From: Paenibacillus sp. Root444D2
GTDB lineage: Bacteria > Bacillota > Bacilli > Paenibacillales > NBRC-103111
Direction: 5' to 3'
Length of the DNA: 64,000 bases
Assembly (NCBI RefSeq): GCF_001426375.1
Contig: NZ_LMEO01000034.1
Coordinates: 144,284-208,283 of the forward strand
Shown here piece after piece: positions 1 through 7,808 of this stretch (position 1 is the first letter of the stretch; each line of letters begins with the position of its first letter). The notes beneath the pieces were generated by a model that saw nothing but the letters and a program-made list of their open reading frames with translations, was not told the origin of the DNA and did no database searches. The translations under genes were made by a program, and so were the position numbers.

Positions 1-300
1 GATGAAAAACATCCTTAAAGTCACTGGGATCGACCCCACCTGACGCAGAATGCTGCTGAGACGATGTTTTTCATCGTTACAATGGTGGGAGCGCGAGAAA
101 TTGACTCCGTAACGATGAAAAACATCCTTAAAGTCGCTGGGGTCGATCCCACCTGACGCAGAATGCTGCTGAGACGATGTTTTTCATCGTTACAGTGGTG
201 GGAGCGCAAGAAATTGGCTCCGTAACGATGAAAAACATCTTTAAAGGCGCTGGAATCGGCTCATCCTAACGCAGAATGCTGCTGAGACGATGTTTTCATC
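1..300. repeat. Three tandem 113-bp repeats with internal inverted repeat
   Basis: Units start at 1, 114 and 227; the first two are nearly identical and the third is diverged and stops at 300. Each unit opens with GATGAAAAACATC and carries the reverse complement GATGTTTTTCATC about 50 bases later (63-75, 176-188; 289-300 with one T missing), so every unit can form a long stem-loop. No ribosome binding site or convincing reading frame fits the repeats. The array touches the window edge and may extend upstream. Function unknown; a structured RNA or a REP-like intergenic element are possibilities. Confidence 0.85.
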
Positions 301-360
301 ATGTTTGTTTTTACAAAATTTTGGCATCCTAACAGCATCACTGGACAAGGGGTTTATTGG

Positions 361-1146
361 ATGACATTGATGATGCGAAAAATCGTCTTTAGTTTGTTGC
401 TGGCTTGCACATTTTCTATGCTTAGCGGATGCTCCCAGAAATCAAAAATGGAGCAGCAGGGTATTAAGGAGCATTCGAACCTTGCAATGGAGCGTGAGAC
501 CGATAACAGAATGTCGGACTGGAATTTAACGAGCAGTGATGCGGAGCTATATATAGGGGATTTGGGGGTAGAACAGCACTTCACGACAAACCAGGTGAGG
601 AGCATGGCGACGGGAAGTACGAAACAGGCGCTCTTACCTAACGGCTTCCCGTTGATTCAGGCTTTCCCCAATCCCGCTATTGTTCCCAAACAAGGAAGCT
701 ATGTAGAGAACGTGATAGATACGGCCATCGGTTATCTGGGGACACCTTATGTGTATGGCTCTGACAGATTGGAGCCTTCTTCGTTTGATTGCTCTGATTT
801 TACGCGTTGGGTGTATTTGTATGCACTCGGGATGGATTTGCCTTGGGATGCCAAAAATCAGGCCGCCTATGTAGATGCCTTGTCTAAACGCAAGTACCGT
901 GATATAAGCAAAGCACGGCGGGGAGATTTATTGTTCTTTACGAGTTTTCGAGGTAATCGGGCAGCGGATTATGCAGGGCTGGATGCTTCACAGAAGCCCA
1001 TTAGTCATATGGGAATTTATTTAGGAGACGGGAAGATCATTCATTCGGCTTCGAAGAAAACAGGCGGGGTTCGGATCGATCAGATTATTAAAAATCATTT
1101 TCATTTGCAGTACCGCTTCATTCTGGGCGGCGGAATATTGGATTAG
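361..1146 (+). CDS. NlpC/P60-family lipoprotein (putative cell-wall endopeptidase)
   Basis: A 261-residue protein. The start at 361 is preferred over the upstream in-frame ATG at 301 because AAGGGG sits 10-14 bases upstream and the protein then begins with a short charged stretch, a hydrophobic core and the lipobox LSGC, as in a type II lipoprotein signal. The C-terminal half has the NlpC/P60 fold signature: YLGTPYVYG, then FDCSDFTRWVY with the catalytic Cys, then SHMGIYLGDGKIIHSASK with the catalytic His. Family members cut gamma-D-glutamyl-diaminopimelate or related peptide bonds in peptidoglycan. The long linker (about residues 25-120) has no domain I recognise. It is monocistronic and followed by a strong hairpin. 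Family assignment is secure; the exact bond cleaved is not. Confidence 0.85.
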   Translation: MTLMMRKIVFSLLLACTFSMLSGCSQKSKMEQQGIKEHSNLAMERETDNRMSDWNLTSSDAELYIGDLGVEQHFTTNQVRSMATGSTKQALLPNGFPLIQAFPNPAIVPKQGSYVENVIDTAIGYLGTPYVYGSDRLEPSSFDCSDFTRWVYLYALGMDLPWDAKNQAAYVDALSKRKYRDISKARRGDLLFFTSFRGNRAADYAGLDASQKPISHMGIYLGDGKIIHSASKKTGGVRIDQIIKNHFHLQYRFILGGGILD

Positions 1147-1150
1147 CAAA

Positions 1151-1200
1151 TAAATGACCCACTACAAGGACAATTAGCCAACCTTGTAGTGGGTCATTTA
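1151..1200. terminator. Bidirectional rho-independent terminator
   Basis: Arms 1151-1169 and 1182-1200 are perfectly complementary over 19 bases (core GACCCACTACAAGG) with a 12-base loop, in the gap between the convergent NlpC/P60 and TauD-like genes. Confidence 0.85.
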
Positions 1201-1201
1201 T

Positions 1202-2134
1202 TTAAGCACTCGTCTTGGTTAACGAATCGGATGGCTGTTTGATGCTCGTTACACTCTGTCGGCCATCGATACTCACTGGAATATCACCGTCTACCGTGAC
1301 TCGGCGCACAATCCGATGCTGGTCACCGTAATCGTTGATCGCGTAATGCTGCGTTGCGCGATTGTCCCAGATCACGACATCTCCGGCAGACCAGCGCCAA
1401 CGTACCGTATTTTCCAGCTTGGTAATATGGCTTTGAAGTAGAGACAATAGTTGGGCAGAATCCGCGGAAGAAAGGCCCAGGATTTTCTTCGCAAAATGGC
1501 CAAGCACAAGGGTGCGTTCACCCGTCTCGGGATGCACGCGAACGATCGGATGCTCGGTTTCATACACCGTGGAGGCAAACACTTCCCGATGATGACGTTC
1601 TTTCTCGGGAGAGACTTCAGGACGCTGCGCGGCGTAATCGTAGTCATTGCTATGCAGTGCCCATAGCTGGTCCACGAGGGTACGCAGCTCAGAGGGGAGG
1701 TGCTCATAAGCTGCAGCCGTATTTGCCCAAACCGTGTCGCCGCCGGAAGCGGGAACTACAACGGCACGAAGTACAGAGGCCTGAGGGTAAGCATCGACGA
1801 AGGTCACATCGGTATGCCAAGAATCGGCCCGCCCGCTATGAGCGGAATCAAGCTCAAGAACGTAATCAGTTCCAGTTTTAATTGGCACCGTCGGATGAGC
1901 AACAGGGTCACCAAGCAGGCGAGCAAAAGCTTCCTGTCCCGCGTCATCCAGCTGATGCTGATCACGAATGAAAATGACTTTATGCTGCAATAACGCTTCG
2001 CGGATCGTCCTAACCGTCTGAGTATCCAGATCAGCGTTAAGGCTCACCCCTTTTATTTCTGCGCCAATTCTGCCTGCAACCGGAAGCACCTCAATGTGAC
2101 TGGGAGTTACCTTTACTTGTTCATTTGTACTCAT
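1202..2134 (-). CDS. TauD/TfdA-family Fe(II)/2-oxoglutarate dioxygenase
   Basis: A 310-residue non-heme iron dioxygenase. An in-frame ATG at 2149 exists, but the GGAGGT that follows it is the ribosome binding site for the ATG at 2134, so 2134 is chosen. The iron triad is visible: His107 and Asp109 in SWHTDVTF, and distal His263 in RATQHYA, followed by the Arg-rich RIVRRV that binds 2-oxoglutarate. Family members hydroxylate taurine, alkylsulfonates or alkyl sulfates next to the sulfur group, releasing sulfite or sulfate. It is the last gene of a leftward unit with a flavin monooxygenase and an SsuABC-like importer, which supports a role in organosulfur use. Substrate is not determined by sequence; an alkylsulfatase or a 2,4-D-type enzyme are alternatives. 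Confidence 0.88.
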   Translation of the reverse strand: MSTNEQVKVTPSHIEVLPVAGRIGAEIKGVSLNADLDTQTVRTIREALLQHKVIFIRDQHQLDDAGQEAFARLLGDPVAHPTVPIKTGTDYVLELDSAHSGRADSWHTDVTFVDAYPQASVLRAVVVPASGGDTVWANTAAAYEHLPSELRTLVDQLWALHSNDYDYAAQRPEVSPEKERHHREVFASTVYETEHPIVRVHPETGERTLVLGHFAKKILGLSSADSAQLLSLLQSHITKLENTVRWRWSAGDVVIWDNRATQHYAINDYGDQHRIVRRVTVDGDIPVSIDGRQSVTSIKQPSDSLTKTSA

Positions 2135-2160
2135 ACGAATTACCTCCATTTTAATTATAT

Positions 2161-3504
2161 TTATGCGCCTCCAACGGCAGCAGTCGCATACTGATTAGCA
2201 GGCCGAGATAAGCCCAAATGTCCCCGCAGGGTAGTTCCTGAATATTCCGTTCGGAACAATCCTCTTCGCTGCAATTCGGGTATGACGAACTGTGCGAATT
2301 CTTCCAATCCGGCAGGTAAATAAGGCGGCATCACATTAAAGCCGTCACTGCCTCCGTGTAAGAACCACTCTTCCAGCTGATCAGCTATTTGGATAGGCGT
2401 ACCAGCAAACGTACGATGACCGCGTCCGCCAGCTAGACGGTGAAGCAGCCCGCGAATGGTTAAATTGTCGCGCTTCGCTAAATCAGCGACCAGCTGGAAG
2501 CGGCTTTTATTCCCATTGATGTCGGACAAGCTTGGCAGCTCTGGCAGAGGTCCATCTAACGGATAGGAGAATAAATCAATGTTCAACATATTGGATAACT
2601 GATTTAGCCCATATTCCGGAACGGTTAATTCGTTTAATTCCTGCTCTTTTTCTTTGGCTTCCGATTCGGTGCGACCGATGATGGGGCAGATGCCCGGTAA
2701 GATTTTCAACTGGTCAGGAGATCGACCATACTTGGCAAGTCTTGATTTTACATCGGAATAAAACTGTTGGGCCTCTACCAGTGTTTGTTGAGCAGTGAAT
2801 ATGGCCTCTGCATACTGAGCGGCGAATTCTTTGCCGGATTCGGAAGAGCCCGCTTGAACAAGCACAGGATATCCCTGCGGAGACCTTGGAATATTCAGAG
2901 GTCCGCGCACTTTGAAGGTATCGCCGACATGATTGATTTCCCGGACCTTACTTCGATCTGCGAAGGTGCCCGATTCTCGATCAATGATCAGGGCTTCATC
3001 TTCCCAGCTGTCCCATAGACTGGTCGTTACGTCTAAGAATTCTTTGGCCCGTTCATAGCGCTTGCTGTGCTCCAAATGGTCATCTTTGCTGAAATTGCTA
3101 GCCTCGAAGGAGCTTCCGGATGTGACAATATTCCAGCCTGCGCGCCCCTTACTTATGTGATCCAACGAGGCAAATTTGCGCGCAACATGAAAGGGTTCGT
3201 TATACGTTGTAGAGACGGTGCCGATAAGCCCGATATGATCGGTCACCGACGCTAAGGCAGATAGCAAAGTGAAGGGTTCAAGCCCAACAAACGCGCCATG
3301 TTTAATGTTTTGACTGACCGCTAACCCATCCGCCAAGAAGAGGGAGTCGAATTTAGCCTGTTCCGCAATTTGCGCAATCCGTTGAAAATATCGAATATCC
3401 GTAATATTCTCCGGCTCTGTGTTCTTGTGTCTCCATGATGCTTCATGATGTCCCGTATTCATGATGAATACATTTAAATGCAGTTGTCTTTTCGCTTTAC
3501 TCAT
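2161..3504 (-). CDS. LLM-class flavin-dependent monooxygenase (NtaA/SnaA/DszA type)
   Basis: About 447 residues, the usual length of the NtaA/SnaA/DszA branch of bacterial-luciferase-like TIM-barrel monooxygenases that use reduced FMN from a separate reductase. Visible signatures are the N-terminal [14 protein letters not shown], the [18 protein letters not shown] stretch typical of the family, [10 protein letters not shown], and the C-terminal [11 protein letters not shown]. Members oxidise C-S, C-N or sulfonate substrates. A GTG at 3510 is an equally possible start; AAAGGTG lies 5 or 11 bases upstream. It sits between the permease and the TauD-like gene in the sulfonate-type operon, so a desulfurisation role is inferred. 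No flavin reductase gene is seen nearby. Confidence 0.87.
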   Translation of the reverse strand: MSKAKRQLHLNVFIMNTGHHEASWRHKNTEPENITDIRYFQRIAQIAEQAKFDSLFLADGLAVSQNIKHGAFVGLEPFTLLSALASVTDHIGLIGTVSTTYNEPFHVARKFASLDHISKGRAGWNIVTSGSSFEASNFSKDDHLEHSKRYERAKEFLDVTTSLWDSWEDEALIIDRESGTFADRSKVREINHVGDTFKVRGPLNIPRSPQGYPVLVQAGSSESGKEFAAQYAEAIFTAQQTLVEAQQFYSDVKSRLAKYGRSPDQLKILPGICPIIGRTESEAKEKEQELNELTVPEYGLNQLSNMLNIDLFSYPLDGPLPELPSLSDINGNKSRFQLVADLAKRDNLTIRGLLHRLAGGRGHRTFAGTPIQIADQLEEWFLHGGSDGFNVMPPYLPAGLEEFAQFVIPELQRRGLFRTEYSGTTLRGHLGLSRPANQYATAAVGGA

Positions 3505-3529
3505 GATCACTCACGCACCTTTTATTTTT

Positions 3530-4366
3530 TTATTCACTATAGGTTTGCTTCCAGCCCGTTAATCTCTTCTCCAGCGTAACGAGCAGATAATTAATGATTA
3601 AACCAATAACCGAAATAGAGATAATGCCAGCGTACATATTCGTGATTTGAAAGCTGAACTGTGTGTATTGAATTAAGTAACCGAGACCCGACTTCGCACC
3701 AACCATCTCAGCGGCAACGAGCACTAGAATAGAGCCGGCTCCAGCCTGCCGAATACCTACAAAGATAGTCGGAGTCGCAGCGGGAATAATCACTTTGCGA
3801 AACAAGCTGACTGGCGATAAACCCATGGAACGAGCTGATTTGATCAAAAGTGGATCGACATTTTTGACGCCGCTTATGGTGTTCAGTAGAAGCGGGAACG
3901 TGCAGGCATACAGCACGATAGCAATCTTAGAAGTTTCACCAAGTCCGAGTAATAGGATGAAAACCGGAAGTATGGCAAGTGCGGCCGTATTTCGCAATAA
4001 CTCGAGCAGTGGGTTGAGATATTCCGATACGGGCTTCCACCAACCGATGGCCAGACCAAGAGGGATGCTGATGACGATTGCTAGTGTAAATCCGCCCAAA
4101 GAACGCGATAAACTGGCTATCGTATGCTCGATAAGATCTCCCGACAGCAGCAACTGCCACCAAGCAGCCGCAATTTCGGAGATTGGAGGGAAGAACGTTC
4201 GATCAACGAGCCCTGCGCGAGGTGCCACTTCCCATACGAAAAGCAAGGCCACGATGACAATCGCATTTTTGAACAGTTTTCTTAGCTTTGCTAAGGACCA
4301 ACTGACGACATCAAAGCTTTCTTTTTCACGAAGAACTAGGGCTTTCCCCGCATTCACACTAGCCAT
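3530..4366 (-). CDS. ABC transporter permease, SsuC/TauC type
   Basis: A 278-residue inner-membrane permease of the nitrate/sulfonate/taurine group. Several hydrophobic segments are evident (IVIVALLFVWEVAPRAG, FTLAIVISIPLGLAIGWW, LAILPVFILLLGLG and others). The EAA-loop equivalent that contacts the ATPase is around SARSMGLSPVSLFRKVIIPAA. Its start overlaps the end of the ATPase gene by 8 bases, indicating translational coupling. Together with the neighbouring ATPase and lipoprotein it should form an importer for an organosulfonate or related sulfur compound. Substrate cannot be read from sequence; SsuC and TauC are hard to separate, so no symbol is given. Confidence 0.9.
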   Translation of the reverse strand: MASVNAGKALVLREKESFDVVSWSLAKLRKLFKNAIVIVALLFVWEVAPRAGLVDRTFFPPISEIAAAWWQLLLSGDLIEHTIASLSRSLGGFTLAIVISIPLGLAIGWWKPVSEYLNPLLELLRNTAALAILPVFILLLGLGETSKIAIVLYACTFPLLLNTISGVKNVDPLLIKSARSMGLSPVSLFRKVIIPAATPTIFVGIRQAGAGSILVLVAAEMVGAKSGLGYLIQYTQFSFQITNMYAGIISISVIGLIINYLLVTLEKRLTGWKQTYSE

Positions 4367-5237
4367 TCATAATGCCCCCTATTAATTCAGATTTATTGTG
4401 CTCAAAGCCATCCAAGCTCTTGGCTATCTCTTGCTCCTGGGCTCTCGTTACTTCGTCTTTAAGCAAATCCCACACCTCATGGCGCAGCTTGACGAAGTCA
4501 GGATGAGATCGTAAATCTTCTTCACTTCTTCGTGATTCAAAAGGGATATCAATGACTTTCTTGATTCTCCCTGGACGAGAGGTCATTACAGCGACACGCT
4601 GGCCTAAGTAAACCGCTTCTTCAATGCCATGCGTGATGAAAATAATCGTTTTTTTCGTAGCCTCCCAAATACGCAGCAGTTCGCTTTGCAGGGTTTCACG
4701 TGTTTGCGCATCCAGCGCAGCGAAGGGTTCATCCATCAGCAGCACTTCGGGATCGTAGGCCAAGCTTCTGGCGATCGCAACCCGCTGCTTCATGCCTCCT
4801 GAAATCTCATGGGGATAACGGTTTTCGAAGCCGGCAAGCCCAACCAGATGAATAAACTCTAGGGCAATTTTGCGGCGTTCTTTGCGACCCACCCCTTTGG
4901 CTTCGAGGCCAAACTCTACATTCGCCAGCGTCGTCTTCCAAGGGAAAAGCGCATACTGCTGAAACACAATACCGCGATCCAGATTCGGTCCTGTAATGGC
5001 CTTGCCATCTAACAAAATCTGCCCGCTGTTTGGCTTTGTTAAGCCCGCAAGTAAGTCTAGCAAGGTTGATTTGCCGCAGCCGCTTGGGCCGACGATAACC
5101 ATGAATTCGCCCTTCTTCACCTCCAGATTGATATCCTTTAGGGCGGAAATAGGCTGTGAATCCTCTTTCAAATGCCCCAGGTTTCTTTGGATTCGAAACG
5201 ATTTCTGCACATGCTGAATGCTTATTTTAGCTGTCAT
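4359..5237 (-). CDS. ABC transporter ATP-binding protein, SsuB/TauB type
   Basis: A 292-residue ATPase with Walker A GPSGCGKST, Q-loop FQQYALFPW, signature SGGMKQR, Walker B VLLMDEPFAALD and switch His in FITHGIEEA. The PWKTTLANVEFGLE region is typical of the SsuB/TauB/NrtD branch. It powers import of the ligand delivered by the adjacent lipoprotein. The C-terminal tail (about residues 240-292) is longer than in E. coli SsuB. The gene follows the binding-protein gene by 50 bases and overlaps the permease gene by 8 bases, so the operon order is binding protein, ATPase, permease, monooxygenase, dioxygenase. Confidence 0.92.
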   Translation of the reverse strand: MTAKISIQHVQKSFRIQRNLGHLKEDSQPISALKDINLEVKKGEFMVIVGPSGCGKSTLLDLLAGLTKPNSGQILLDGKAITGPNLDRGIVFQQYALFPWKTTLANVEFGLEAKGVGRKERRKIALEFIHLVGLAGFENRYPHEISGGMKQRVAIARSLAYDPEVLLMDEPFAALDAQTRETLQSELLRIWEATKKTIIFITHGIEEAVYLGQRVAVMTSRPGRIKKVIDIPFESRRSEEDLRSHPDFVKLRHEVWDLLKDEVTRAQEQEIAKSLDGFEHNKSELIGGIMNG

Positions 5238-5287
5238 TTACAGCACCTCCTTAATGGTTTCGCCAGTGGGACTGGCTTTATAAGCAG

Positions 5288-6334
5288 TTACTTTTTCTCG
5301 TTAACAAAAGGATTGAATTCATTCGTGTACAAATCTTTGACCTTCAATTGCCCTTCTTTGATGACGCCTTCGTTCACAAGCCAATGGATCCAAGTATCGA
5401 ATTCCTTGTCGGAGATCAAACCGCCTTTACCGGCAACACCGGTGCTTTTCCAAAACTTCACAGTAGAAGTATCTTCTTTTCTGCCTCGTGCGTTAATGAT
5501 TTTCTCATAACGAGCAACGACTTCATCCCGCGGTGTTGTGCGAGCCCACTCAATCGCTTTGGCGGTTGCTTCAACAAATTTTCGAGAGGCATTCGGATTC
5601 GCCTTGATGAATTTATCAGTCAGGACATAACTGCCGGCACTAAAGGTGCCAAACAGATCGATATCCTTAAACAAAGGATGAATGCCGCCGCGCTCCAGCG
5701 CTTTGTCACGCAGTACACCGCCTAGTGCAGCTGCATCAATCTGTTCCGCGCGCAGCGTCTGTTCCGTTGTGACCGGCGGTACGACAACAAGCGTTACCTG
5801 CTTTATTTCCTCCGTCGTTAAGCCGGCTCTGTGCAGATATTCCTTAATGACGAATTCATGGTGAGCACCTAGTGTATTCACCGCGATTTTTTTGCCAATC
5901 AAATCCTTTGCAGACTTGATAGGACTGCCATCTAAAACGTAATATCCCGTCCACGTGTTCTCATCGACACCATAATAAGCAATCACTGGCTTAATAGGAG
6001 CTTTGGCAGATATCAATTTCACGATGGCACCATTAAAAGCTCCGCCAAAGTCGGTATCCCCCGTAACGACGGCTTGAATATCTTGAGGACCACTAATCGT
6101 GTTACCGATAAATTTCAGTTTCAAAGGGGCAAGGTATCCCAAGTCCTCAGCTAACTCTGGAAAAGTAACGGAGCCAACACCTCCTTGATAGCGAAGCTCA
6201 GTTACTTCAGGTGCGCCGCCGCTCGCTGATGCAGTCGCCTCTTTTTTGCCGCAGGCTGTCAATAGTAATGAGGAAGCAAGAAGTAATACGATGCCTGTCA
6301 TGCAACCTTTTTTAGCGAAATGAGTCATGTTCAT
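5288..6334 (-). CDS. Substrate-binding lipoprotein, SsuA/TauA type
   Basis: A 348-residue extracytoplasmic binding protein with a lipoprotein signal ending in LLTACGKKE. The body has the NMT1/THI5-like type II fold features: LRYQGGVGSVTFPELAEDLG near the N-terminus, DIQAVVTGDTDFGGAF, a GKKIAVNTLGAHHEF stretch following DLIGK, and EQIDAAALGG. It is the first gene of the leftward sulfur operon and presumably captures a sulfonate, taurine or a related compound on the outer membrane face. Several other in-frame ATG codons lie near the start; 6334 gives a proper signal peptide. Binding specificity is inferred from the downstream oxygenases only. Confidence 0.9.
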   Translation of the reverse strand: MNMTHFAKKGCMTGIVLLLASSLLLTACGKKEATASASGGAPEVTELRYQGGVGSVTFPELAEDLGYLAPLKLKFIGNTISGPQDIQAVVTGDTDFGGAFNGAIVKLISAKAPIKPVIAYYGVDENTWTGYYVLDGSPIKSAKDLIGKKIAVNTLGAHHEFVIKEYLHRAGLTTEEIKQVTLVVVPPVTTEQTLRAEQIDAAALGGVLRDKALERGGIHPLFKDIDLFGTFSAGSYVLTDKFIKANPNASRKFVEATAKAIEWARTTPRDEVVARYEKIINARGRKEDTSTVKFWKSTGVAGKGGLISDKEFDTWIHWLVNEGVIKEGQLKVKDLYTNEFNPFVNEKK

Positions 6335-6410
6335 ATCCCCCTAATGATAATTTGCTTTCGTTGACTTTCTGACCAAGCTATCTCCAATGGCTCGGTTTTA
6401 AATTGTATAA

Positions 6411-6445
6411 TTCCTATAGACTTACTATGAATATATTTCTATAAT
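6411..6445 (+). promoter_or_regulatory. Divergent control region of the sulfur module, candidate sigma-A promoter
   Basis: TAGACT (6417-6422), a 17-base spacer and TATAAT (6440-6445) form a good sigma-A promoter reading toward the regulator gene. It overlaps an imperfect dyad (ATTCCTATAG / TACTATGAAT) just upstream of the leftward operon. The dyad could be the target of the fused regulator next door or of a CymR-like repressor; neither is proven by sequence. Confidence 0.5.
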
Positions 6446-6540
6446 GAAATATAATCTCAGCCCACCCAACTGTCAATGAAATGGAAACACATGAACATGA
6501 ATGACGATGAATGACCATCTTAACCCCGGCAGGAGGCGCG

Positions 6541-7734
6541 ATGACCATGACCAACCAGCGATTCAACCTCATTTCTTTGCATGATGCGATCGATTTGCTT
6601 GGTGTAAGCAGATCCACCTTTGACAGATGGCGTAAATTAAAGCAGCTTCCTTTTGTGAAAATAGGGAAAGAAATCTTAATTGATAAGAATGAGCTAGAGC
6701 AGTGGGTTCGTCATCACTCTTTTCGCATACAGAATCCGTCACTTGCCTCGGGCGCACCAACAACCGTTGCTTCTAAGGATCAGCCCACGATTACAGTTGG
6801 TTATCAAAGCGGAACGGCCCATATGTGGACAGCGCTCATCATGAAAGAGCTTGGCTGGTTGGAGGAAGAGCTCATCTTAGCGAATCCTAGCCGTCCTGTG
6901 CATGTAAAATGGTTGGATGCAGCTAACGGAACGTTGCTGCTGCAGGGATTGATTGGGGGCAGCGTTCAGATTGCTTCCATGGGAGACTATCCGATTGTAC
7001 TTAGTCAATCACTCAGTCAGACGCTGCCTGCATTTCGTCCTATTCTACTAGCCTTTGACGGCAAAACCTCCGGTGGGCAAGGGATTTCACTTGTTATGCG
7101 CAAAGGGCTGGAGATCAACGATATTTCGGAGATCTGCCAGTGGCCGCTTTCATCGGCAGCGCAATCGAGTGCGGGTTATCGTTTATCGAAGCTGCTTCAA
7201 TCGCTTGGAGGTGATGAGAATCATTTTGAACATAAAGAAATGGATGAATGTATGGCGGGCATCGTGAAGCGGAAGCTTGCCGGAAGTGTCATGTGGGAGC
7301 CGTATATTAGCTTGGCTCAATACCACGGCGTAGGTCAGGTGCTTTTTCCAGAGGGAATGGGGGAGAATTATTTAACGGGAATTGTTGCTGATGAGAATTG
7401 GGCGCGACATCATGAAGGTGACGCAGTTGCCTACTTAAAAGCACATGTACGGGTCCATGCCTTTATCCGCACTAATCCTTATGCAGCTGCCGAGCTTATT
7501 TCCAGGGCCAAAGGAATACCTCCAGAAATTACAGCATGCATAATCGCTAAAGTACGATGGGACGCTGCTTTTTATTCGAAGGATATGAACGCTCTACAGC
7601 AGCTATCACTGCCATTATCCAAAGAAGTCTGCTTCAAAGGTGAATATTTGCAACTAGCCATTAAGGCATTAAAGCTGCCCCAACTGAGCTGCGAACCACT
7701 GGAAGGGGATTGGGCCGTGGAGCAGTTGTACTAA
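6541..7734 (+). CDS. One-component regulator: excisionase-type HTH fused to a substrate-binding-protein domain
   Basis: About 397 residues. AGGAGG at 6531-6536 supports starts at 6541 or 6547, not the upstream ATG at 6511. Residues about 8-60 form a MerR/excisionase-like helix-turn-helix: SLHDAIDLLGVSRSTFDRW, then KIGKEILIDKNELEQW. From about residue 75 the protein resembles ABC binding proteins of the SsuA/THI5 type (TITVGYQSGTAHMWTALI, GSVQIASMGDYPIVL, GSVMWEPYISLAQ). There is no signal peptide, so the binding domain is cytoplasmic and likely acts as the ligand sensor. The gene diverges from the SsuABC-like operon, which suggests that it controls that operon in response to the imported compound. 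Domain reading is confident; the regulatory target is inference. Confidence 0.8.
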   Translation: MTMTNQRFNLISLHDAIDLLGVSRSTFDRWRKLKQLPFVKIGKEILIDKNELEQWVRHHSFRIQNPSLASGAPTTVASKDQPTITVGYQSGTAHMWTALIMKELGWLEEELILANPSRPVHVKWLDAANGTLLLQGLIGGSVQIASMGDYPIVLSQSLSQTLPAFRPILLAFDGKTSGGQGISLVMRKGLEINDISEICQWPLSSAAQSSAGYRLSKLLQSLGGDENHFEHKEMDECMAGIVKRKLAGSVMWEPYISLAQYHGVGQVLFPEGMGENYLTGIVADENWARHHEGDAVAYLKAHVRVHAFIRTNPYAAAELISRAKGIPPEITACIIAKVRWDAAFYSKDMNALQQLSLPLSKEVCFKGEYLQLAIKALKLPQLSCEPLEGDWAVEQLY

Positions 7735-7808
7735 ATGTAAAGAGGCTTTCGCTTCGCTTCATTTCGGTATATAGTAAAAAAGAATTGAAGTGTTGAAAGG
7801 AGTGCCAA

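Noticed and set aside
21..209. 62-residue minus-strand ORF within the 113-bp repeats
   Set aside because: It simply reads through two repeat units and repeats itself; no start signal.
1..300. CRISPR array
   Set aside because: Period of 113 bp, no unique spacers, no cas genes.
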